Below, in pieces: positions 57,540 to 64,000 of a stretch of 64,000 nt of DNA (position 1 is its first letter; every line of letters begins with the position of its first letter). A program made the translations under genes and the position numbers. The stretch spans positions 124,001-188,000 of the forward strand of contig JBAZWL010000005.1 in NCBI GenBank assembly GCA_041660405.1, given 5' to 3'. Source of the DNA: Taibaiella sp041660405 (GTDB lineage: Bacteria > Bacteroidota > Bacteroidia > Chitinophagales > Chitinophagaceae). The notes below the pieces were generated by a model. It made no database searches and had not been told where the DNA came from. It saw only the letters and a program-made list of their open reading frames with translations.

Positions 57540-58373
57540 ATGGGATCAATGAAAAATTTCATAAGGTTATTATTGCTGGCAGGGTTCATATCTATGGCTT
57601 TCAGCAAAGCCGATGGTCAGGAATTATTTGTTTATACAGAACCGGCCAGCAATATGCCAGCCAGGTCCTTAGGTCTCCGGTTGAATAATTGGGTCATGCA
57701 GGAAAAGGTAAGCAAGGATATCAATTACCACCTGATTCCCGAAGTTATGTGGGGTGTAAATAAAAACCTGATGCTTCATGCAGAAGGCTTTTTGAGTAAC
57801 CGCAATGCAGGGCTATCAGCCGAAGGTGGGGCCTTATATGCCAAGTATCGTTTCTTTAGCCGGGATAAAGTATATCGTCATTTTCGCCTGGCGGCCTTTG
57901 CACGCACGGCTATTAATAATAGCGACATACACCAGGAAGAAATTGAAACAAACGGACATAACTCCGGCTATGAATTTGGAATGATTGCTACCCAATTATT
58001 GCATAAGCAAGCCATATCAGCCACTGTTAGTTACGAACGTGCATTGGGTAATGCAGGTGGCAATGAATATCCATCTGTCCAGGCCAACAAAGCAATAAAC
58101 TATTCTCTATCTACAGGCCGGTTGTTGTTACCCAAAAACTACACCGATTATGATCAGGTAAACCTGAATGTAATGGCAGAAGTGTTAGGCCAATATCTTC
58201 CAGAAAATGGCAAATCCTTTATGGATCTGACGGCATCTGTCCAGCTTATTTTCAATAGCCAGACAAGGGTGGATGTAGGCTATAAAAGATCATTGTACAG
58301 CAATATGCTTCGTACAGCCCCCAACGGTTTCCTGATAAGGTTTGAGCACTTATTGTTCAATGTCATGAGATAA
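57540..58373 (+). CDS. Outer-membrane beta-barrel protein of copper cluster
   Basis: 277 residues; two ATGs are close and MKNFIRLLLLAGFISMAFSK fits better as a signal peptide start (57549). The body has the aromatic-terminated strands of an outer-membrane barrel (LGLRLNNWVMQEKVSKDINY, EGGALYAKYRFFSRDKVYRH, VNLNVMAEVLGQYLPENGKS) and ends FEHLLFNVMR. It is immediately after the secreted HMA gene, which suggests they act together on copper at the outer membrane. No family was named. Confidence 0.72.
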   Translation: MGSMKNFIRLLLLAGFISMAFSKADGQELFVYTEPASNMPARSLGLRLNNWVMQEKVSKDINYHLIPEVMWGVNKNLMLHAEGFLSNRNAGLSAEGGALYAKYRFFSRDKVYRHFRLAAFARTAINNSDIHQEEIETNGHNSGYEFGMIATQLLHKQAISATVSYERALGNAGGNEYPSVQANKAINYSLSTGRLLLPKNYTDYDQVNLNVMAEVLGQYLPENGKSFMDLTASVQLIFNSQTRVDVGYKRSLYSNMLRTAPNGFLIRFEHLLFNVMR

Positions 58374-58435
58374 AAGTTTAAAGAAAACAAATCGAGGAAA
58401 GAAACAATCCATAGTTGTATCAATGATCTATACTA

Positions 58436-58469
58436 CCGGAAACATACTTTTTAAAAGGTATGTTTCCGG
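58436..58469. terminator. Bidirectional hairpin overlapping the LytTR 3' end
   Basis: A 12-bp perfect stem CCGGAAACATAC / GTATGTTTCCGG with a 10-nt A/T loop between converging genes. No strong T-run outside the stem. Confidence 0.7.
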
Positions 58470-59230
58470 CTATGGAAAGCGTGCAGCAATTGATCTTTCT
58501 TTCTTACGGAAACTTCAAGCATGACTTTATCTTTCATGACTACATACCCTCCACCACTCTTTCCTTTGTTATATTCTGCTACCTGCCTGATATTGATCAG
58601 GTGCTTATGATGGATTCGGATAAACCCATAGTCTTTTAATTCTTCCTCATAAGTTGCCAGCGTACGGGAAACGGTCTTAGGTGCTTCTTTATTAAAAAAT
58701 AAGACAGTGTAATTATCGGTAGCTTCACAACGGATAATATCATCAATATCGGCAAGGATAAATCCATAGAGCGTTGGTACTTTAAGTTTTCTGACGATCA
58801 TTTGATTGTGAAACCGATTCAGGAGTTCCGAGAAATCATTCATCCGATTACCTTTATCCTTACATCTTGCCAGGGCTTTTTGTACTGCTTCTCCGAATTC
58901 TTTTTCATTTACCGGCTTCAATACATAATCAATCACAGAAGCCTTTATCGCTTTGATAGCGTAATGATCAAAACCAGAGATCAGTATGACCTGCGCACTT
59001 AAAGAAGGATATTGCCTCAGGATGTCAAAGCCACTGCCATCCGGCAATTCCGCATCCAGAAAAATAATATCAGGTACTGTTTCAGACAACAGGTTAATAG
59101 CGTCTGCTACGGTACCTGCCTGACCGATAATATTGATCTCAGGAAAAGATTCCCCTAAAAGATGATGAATAATTTGCTTGCTATGGTCATCATCATCAAT
59201 GATAAAGCCATTATAAAAGTGTGTGTTCAT
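58451..59230 (-). CDS. LytTR-type response regulator
   Basis: 259 residues from MNTHFYNGFIIDDDDHSKQI; an ATG two codons upstream also exists. The receiver domain has the phosphate-accepting aspartate in PDIIFLDAELPDGSGFDILR and the lysine in DYVLKPVNEKE. The LytTR DNA-binding domain is C-terminal (FILADIDDIIRCEATDNYTV, RIHHKHLINIRQVAEYNKGK). It overlaps the sensor kinase gene and forms a LytS/LytR-like pair with it. Confidence 0.92.
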   Translation of the reverse strand: MNTHFYNGFIIDDDDHSKQIIHHLLGESFPEINIIGQAGTVADAINLLSETVPDIIFLDAELPDGSGFDILRQYPSLSAQVILISGFDHYAIKAIKASVIDYVLKPVNEKEFGEAVQKALARCKDKGNRMNDFSELLNRFHNQMIVRKLKVPTLYGFILADIDDIIRCEATDNYTVLFFNKEAPKTVSRTLATYEEELKDYGFIRIHHKHLINIRQVAEYNKGKSGGGYVVMKDKVMLEVSVRKKDQLLHAFHSRKHTF

Positions 59231-62219
59231 AAGCAATAACAGGTATTTTTAGTTGTACAATGATGCCACTCTTGTCGGGATCAAAATTCTTCTTATTGTA
59301 TAAGTTGATTTTAATTTTCATGCCAAATAATTGATTATAAGTTTCGGCACGGCTACCGGAAAGGCGAAATCCAAGAGAGCCTATGTTACCATTATGCTCA
59401 GGAGTAAAGCCCATCCCATCATCTTCCACACTTATCTCTAGCTGATTTTCTTCCGGCTGTTCGAAACGAATGATCACAGTGCCACCTTCTCTCCTGGCAG
59501 CAATCCCATGCTTCATCGCATTTTCAACATAAGGTTGTATTAGCATAGCCGGTATCATTGTCTGCTGGTCAATATTATCTGCTACAACTATCTGGTAATG
59601 GAGACGCTCATGAAATCTCATCTTTTCCAGTTGCAGATAATTACTCAGGTAATTTGTTTCCTCGGCTATCGTAATAAAGGCCTGACGCGAGTATTGCATG
59701 GTAAAACGTATGAGCCTTGCGAAAAGATCGAGGTATTGACGTGCCTGATCATGCTGCTTTTCGTAATTAAAATATTGAATGGAGTTAAGGCAGTTGTAAA
59801 TGAAATGAGGATTGATCTGTGCCTTGATTGCTTCTAGTTCCAGTTCGGCCAGCCTTCTTTCCTGTCTGGCCTTCTCATACTTGCTCAATGCCATCCGGGT
59901 GGCCCTTCGTCTGATTAAGAAGTACAAAAGCAGGGCCACCAGTAAACATACTATAGCCTTAAAGAAGAATGTTTGCCAGAATACCGGAAGAATATGGATA
60001 CTAAGGATTACGGGTGTTTTACTTCTGGTACCTTTTGCATTGCTGGCATAGGCCCGGAACAAGTATGTTCCCGGTGCCAGGCCGGTAAAATGTATTTCAG
60101 GATTGTCGGTTTCCGTCCATTCATCGCTTAGGCCTTCCATTTTATAGTAATACTTTGTATTACCGAAACTTTCATAGGAAATGGCGCTTAGCGATATCGT
60201 AAAATCATGTTGCTGGTAAGAGAGTTCCAAGGCTTTTCCAGGTTGGTGCAGCAATGTATCCCGCAAGCGAACTGCATTGAGGTAAACCAGCGGAGCATTC
60301 ATCTGCAGAAAGGTAGTATCCTGCAGGGGAATAATACCTGTTCCCTCTGCGGTGGTGATAAAGGCTGTATCCCTGAATACATATACACCTGTAATATTGT
60401 TGGATGGAAGCCCATCGTAAAAAGTATAATTCCGGGTATGTTTTACTTTAAATTCTTTATCGAATTGTACCTCACAGGCACCTCTTTCTGTTGCTAACCA
60501 ATACAGGTTATTATTTTGTTTAAATATCTTACGTACCAACGCTGCACCAGCTCCGGGAAATACCTTGATAGCTCTGGCTGTTCCGTTCAGGGAATTGAAG
60601 TAATATATACCTTGTGCGTTCGTACTGATCAAAGCACCATTTTGACCATCATCTACAATGTCTGTTATATTGATATGACTCAACTCCGGATGATTGATCC
60701 TGATAGTCCGGGACCTTAGGTTTCTCTTAATAAATAAACCATCTGGTGTGCCTACAAGCACCGTACTATCCGGCAACGATGCAATAGAAGAGGTCCTGCC
60801 TTCAAAAATAATTTGTTGAACACTGCTAAACGCACCTGATGTTATCTCTCCCGATTTTAGGTAAAAGGCATTACTCTGAGAGGCTACCAACAAGCCCCCA
60901 TCTATATAAAGGGACATATCTTTATAAGTAGAAGGGCTGTTGAAATAACGGATACTATTCTTACGACCATCGACCAGAGCCAGATCTTTATCCATAATCA
61001 GGAACCGGTTATTATCCAATGGGCAAATGCAACGTACACCTTCGTAAAAATTTTGATTCAGCTGGTAATGCTTTATCTGCCCGTCTTTCCTGATGGAAAA
61101 TTTTTTCTCATTAATATAGCCAATGGCAATATTTCCGGAACTATCACCATTAATACATTTAGGAATACCAGAACCTGGCAACACAGCATGCACCCGGAGT
61201 GCATTCTGAAAATGTTTGCTGGATAAAAAATACAAACTATTGTTCTGCCCCGACATCCATATATTTTCTCCCCGGTCTACAAACAGGTAATTGATCACTG
61301 TTTTGTCCATGAAATAAAAAGGACGGGCATGAGGTTGGCTGTACCCTTTATCTACGTAAGCCATACCGCCATCCAGGAATTTGAACCAGAGATTAAGCGC
61401 TTTGTCTGTAAAGATTGCCGAGTTTTTTGAAGGAGCTAATCTGGGAACTGTTTTTATAAGATATAGTATGCTGTCATTCCTGAAAGTATAAATATCTATT
61501 TTCTCTCCGGATTTATTATAAGCAAAAATATATCTGCCGTCTTCTTTGGCTTCTATTGCTCCTTTACAGGAAACGGGGTTCATCCGGCTATCATAGATTG
61601 GCTTGTAACGCCTTTCCCTGAGATCATATTGCTTGAGTATACGGTCTTCATTGTTGAAGCAAATGACCCGGTTATTCCTTACAGCTACTATGAACGAACT
61701 AGTATCCGGTACATCAATTTTCCTTATTCCATCAGCCGAGAAACAATAAAGCGTCGTTATCCTGGATGCATCACTCAACCAGATATTTCCGGTGAATATA
61801 TCCAGGAAGAGATTATTCTTTCCTGTATTGCGGATAAGATTCAAGCCCGGGTCCTTGCGGCCTGAGATAATTTCACCGCTCTTATAATAGGTAATATTAT
61901 TGAGTAAGGGAGCCAGCAGCACCTGGTCCTTGCCATAGGGATTACAAGATAATATTTCCTGATCTGCCGGCATTAATTGATCGCGAAGAACCTGAAACTT
62001 TTTCCCATCAAACCGTAACGCACCATTTTCAGTTCCCAGCCACAAAAAGCCTTTTTGATCCTGTTGAATGACGTAACCATTTGTAGCGGTATAACCGTCG
62101 ATTAAGGTATACTTACGCATACCGGGCAACTGAGCTTCGGCCGTAAAAGGCTGATTCAGATGAACACAGAAAAGCAGAAGCAAAAAACATATTTTAACCT
62201 TAAAATATGTAGTATCCAC
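59211..62219 (-). CDS. Two-component sensor with beta-propeller and LytS-type kinase
   Basis: 1002 residues. Signal peptide (cleaved after TAEAQ), then about 650 residues of ligand-binding propeller repeats (GYVIQQDQKGFLWLGTENGA, ENIWMSGQNN, VLVGTPDGLFI), a Y_Y_Y domain (YYYKMEGLSDEWTETDNPEI, PGTYLFRAYASNAKG), one membrane helix (FFFKAIVCLLVALLLYFLIR), a coiled segment and a His_kinase domain with QINPHFIYNCLNSIQYFNYE and a GHKL ATPase (PAMLIQPYVENAMKHGIA). It probably senses a periplasmic signal and phosphorylates the downstream LytTR regulator. The ligand is unknown. Confidence 0.93.
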   Translation of the reverse strand: MDTTYFKVKICFLLLLFCVHLNQPFTAEAQLPGMRKYTLIDGYTATNGYVIQQDQKGFLWLGTENGALRFDGKKFQVLRDQLMPADQEILSCNPYGKDQVLLAPLLNNITYYKSGEIISGRKDPGLNLIRNTGKNNLFLDIFTGNIWLSDASRITTLYCFSADGIRKIDVPDTSSFIVAVRNNRVICFNNEDRILKQYDLRERRYKPIYDSRMNPVSCKGAIEAKEDGRYIFAYNKSGEKIDIYTFRNDSILYLIKTVPRLAPSKNSAIFTDKALNLWFKFLDGGMAYVDKGYSQPHARPFYFMDKTVINYLFVDRGENIWMSGQNNSLYFLSSKHFQNALRVHAVLPGSGIPKCINGDSSGNIAIGYINEKKFSIRKDGQIKHYQLNQNFYEGVRCICPLDNNRFLIMDKDLALVDGRKNSIRYFNSPSTYKDMSLYIDGGLLVASQSNAFYLKSGEITSGAFSSVQQIIFEGRTSSIASLPDSTVLVGTPDGLFIKRNLRSRTIRINHPELSHINITDIVDDGQNGALISTNAQGIYYFNSLNGTARAIKVFPGAGAALVRKIFKQNNNLYWLATERGACEVQFDKEFKVKHTRNYTFYDGLPSNNITGVYVFRDTAFITTAEGTGIIPLQDTTFLQMNAPLVYLNAVRLRDTLLHQPGKALELSYQQHDFTISLSAISYESFGNTKYYYKMEGLSDEWTETDNPEIHFTGLAPGTYLFRAYASNAKGTRSKTPVILSIHILPVFWQTFFFKAIVCLLVALLLYFLIRRRATRMALSKYEKARQERRLAELELEAIKAQINPHFIYNCLNSIQYFNYEKQHDQARQYLDLFARLIRFTMQYSRQAFITIAEETNYLSNYLQLEKMRFHERLHYQIVVADNIDQQTMIPAMLIQPYVENAMKHGIAARREGGTVIIRFEQPEENQLEISVEDDGMGFTPEHNGNIGSLGFRLSGSRAETYNQLFGMKIKINLYNKKNFDPDKSGIIVQLKIPVIAYEHTLL

Positions 62220-62458
62220 TATAATTCGGGTTTGGTACCCTCAAGTTACAAATACTTTTTGAAAACAGTTGCATTTATTTAACAATCTATACACTTACAC
62301 AATTTCTATATACACTTGCTCATTTGTGCTTGCATAACAGAGGCTGGTTCTTTTACCTTGGGTTACATTTTCCGGAAATGTATCAGAAAGGCCTCTCGAA
62401 ATTTTCTTTATCATGAAAGTAAAAAGAGGATTTTTTTCACCAAACCATTCATTATTCT

Positions 62459-64000
62459 ATGAGACTTCAATCCTTATTTTCAAAATGTACCCTGGCCGTA
62501 GCTACGCTATTGTTGTCTGGTACTTTATTTCATGCGCAAGCCCAACCTGGTTGTGCACAAGCGCCACTCTGCCTTTCCAACGGCGAATTAACTTCCAACG
62601 GAGGAGGTGGTGATATGAATAATAGCGCGCCTGCTATAGGGCCTTCCACTGTAAACAGCTGGTATGTATCTCATGGCTCCCCCACCATTGGGGCTCCATA
62701 TCCAGGTGGTGGTGCCCCCAACGGTATATGGATGTGGTCCTACAGTGGGAGGGGCGAAGGTATTTATTCCTGCTACCAGTTCCAGGCTGGTCACCAATAC
62801 CGCATTTGTCTTTGGGTGCAAAATACAGGGCAGTCCCCCATTAATCCCGGCAACCTTATGATTTATGCTTCTAATGGACTTACGGGTAACGGACCTACAA
62901 GTACAACCATTGCTGTACCTGGTTCTTCCGAATTGATCAGTAATGCTCATACGGTTAACATGAGCTGGGTGCAATTAACTTACTGGTATACTCCTAGTGC
63001 CAATTATAACCAGATCTGGATTTATCCTTTCCGCGCAGGTGGCTCTATTAATTCCGGCCAATACGAGCTGAATGTGGACAGGATCAATATTTTCGAAGTG
63101 CCTTATGGTGTAGGCATGGTTATACCTTGCGGTGGTACCATTACTCTTGATGCACCAGTCGGTTGTCCCGGTGTCTCTTATGACTGGTACGATCCTTCCA
63201 TGAACTATATTGGTTCGGGAACAGTAATCATTCCTAATGCTGATCCGTCTATGGATGGTAACTATACCTTAATGATCACCAGTGGTGACTGCACTGCTCA
63301 ATCGGGCATCCAGATCATGGTTGAACCATGCGAACCTTGTGATAATTTCCAACCTAACTTTGACATGCAAGGGCAATGTAATCCACGTACCTTCATCGAT
63401 ATGTCATCGGGTCCGGGTACATCTGTAGCCTGGTTCTGGGAATTTGGTGATGGTGGCACGTCCAACCTGCAGAACCCTACACATGCTTATGCTACCGGCG
63501 GTGTGTATGAAGTCTGCCTCACAGTGATTCGTAAGTCAGGAAAAGAAACCTGCTGTAAGCGTATTTGCAGAAAGATAGATGTGTGTGATCCTCATACTGG
63601 CCCGGTAGATCCAGCCGATCCTGTAGGATTCAAATTTGACTATCTGAACAGCACACAACAAGCAGTAAAATTCCAGGATGTCATCAAAGGAGATAAAGTG
63701 ATTTGTGAATATCAATGGGATTTTGGCGATGGCAATACTTCCAACCTGCCTAACCCTGCTCACGTTTATGAGCAACCTGGTTTATACAATGTATGCCTCA
63801 ATGTACAGCATTGCGATTACGATGCAGCCAATAAGGTATCCAAATCCAGGAATTACAACTATTGTCAGACAGTACGTGCCAAAGGAAGCCTTACTGTAAG
63901 TGAGATAGATGTGATCCCGAATCCTGCTACTGATAGGGCAACCATAATGATCAGAAATATTAAAGAACCGGTTGTGAGCTTAAGGAATGTGCATGGTGCC
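62459..64000 (+). CDS. Secreted PKD-domain protein with T9SS sorting region (3' end outside window)
   Basis: 514 codons visible, open at the right edge. Signal peptide (cleaved after FHAQAQ). The N-terminal ~220 residues form a beta domain of galactose-binding type (YVSHGSPTIGAPYPGGGAPN, WVQLTYWYTPSANYNQIWIY). An Ig-like stretch follows (ITLDAPVGCPGVSYDWYDPS). Two PKD domains have VAWFWEFGDGGTSNLQNPTH and CEYQWDFGDGNTSNLPNPAH. The last residues (TVSEIDVIPNPATDRATIMI, VVSLRNVHGA) begin a type A sorting domain, so only a short C-terminus is missing. It is probably secreted by T9SS. Confidence 0.88.
   Translation, partial: MRLQSLFSKCTLAVATLLLSGTLFHAQAQPGCAQAPLCLSNGELTSNGGGGDMNNSAPAIGPSTVNSWYVSHGSPTIGAPYPGGGAPNGIWMWSYSGRGEGIYSCYQFQAGHQYRICLWVQNTGQSPINPGNLMIYASNGLTGNGPTSTTIAVPGSSELISNAHTVNMSWVQLTYWYTPSANYNQIWIYPFRAGGSINSGQYELNVDRINIFEVPYGVGMVIPCGGTITLDAPVGCPGVSYDWYDPSMNYIGSGTVIIPNADPSMDGNYTLMITSGDCTAQSGIQIMVEPCEPCDNFQPNFDMQGQCNPRTFIDMSSGPGTSVAWFWEFGDGGTSNLQNPTHAYATGGVYEVCLTVIRKSGKETCCKRICRKIDVCDPHTGPVDPADPVGFKFDYLNSTQQAVKFQDVIKGDKVICEYQWDFGDGNTSNLPNPAHVYEQPGLYNVCLNVQHCDYDAANKVSKSRNYNYCQTVRAKGSLTVSEIDVIPNPATDRATIMIRNIKEPVVSLRNVHGA

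Overview
The window is chromosomal DNA of a Bacteroidota bacterium, most likely of the Chitinophagaceae or a close relative. The evidence is a GldD gliding lipoprotein, two large secreted proteins that look like type IX secretion (T9SS) cargo, the Bacteroidota families DUF4296, DUF4835, DUF4920 and DUF4468, and promoters of the Bacteroidota form TTTG-N19/20-TAnnTTTG. One scaffold gap of 10 Ns lies at 26157-26166, inside a sugar-kinase gene.

Layout. (1) 1-3670: a TauE/SafE permease (cut by the left edge), DoxX and an AraC regulator. They are followed by a DDE transposase and the N-terminal stub of a tyrosine recombinase lying just downstream of the 3' end of tRNA-His, which looks like the relic of a tRNA-targeted integration. 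(2) 3782-5044: a membrane-anchored metallophosphoesterase. (3) About 5.1-17.5 kb: an AT-rich accessory island of small or hypothetical genes. It carries an IS1595-family element, a HEPN protein, a NdpA/YejK-like protein paired with a four-helix membrane protein, a PD-(D/E)xK nuclease-like gene, two paralogous small proteins of possible GhoS-like fold, small MKxxKTFE proteins, zinc ribbons and an XRE regulator. The palindrome TGCCA-N4-TGGCA occurs at both borders. No complete integrase or phage structural gene was seen. (4) 17.7-32.6 kb: core genes. These are a beta-barrel protein, cysteine desulfurase, a RES-Xre toxin-antitoxin pair, an ABC-F ATPase with an attenuator-like leader, sucD, a VOC protein, a 44-bp tandem repeat, a sugar MFS transporter with a ROK kinase, and the run bamD-rpoZ-coaBC-DUF4835-DUF4296-gldD, with three tRNAs in the window overall. 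(5) 32.8-44.4 kb: one 3876-residue secreted beta-repeat protein. (6) 44.9-58.4 kb: a copper-themed region, consisting of a broken four-helix copper protein, a tyrosinase operon, and a copper-homeostasis cluster (HYC_CC_PP proteins, an HMA-AraC regulator, CopA, an HMA chaperone, DUF3347, a secreted HMA protein and a beta-barrel). (7) 58.5-64 kb: a LytTR/LytS-type two-component system and the start of a second T9SS-type protein with PKD domains.

How the genes work together. The copper cluster plausibly detects copper (HMA-AraC), exports it from the cytoplasm (CopA, chaperone) and handles it in the envelope, beside a copper enzyme (tyrosinase). The MFS transporter and ROK kinase form an import-and-phosphorylate pair for a sugar. 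The island at 5-17.5 kb holds several defence-like gene types. The NdpA-like/membrane pair is the best candidate there for an uncharacterised two-gene system.
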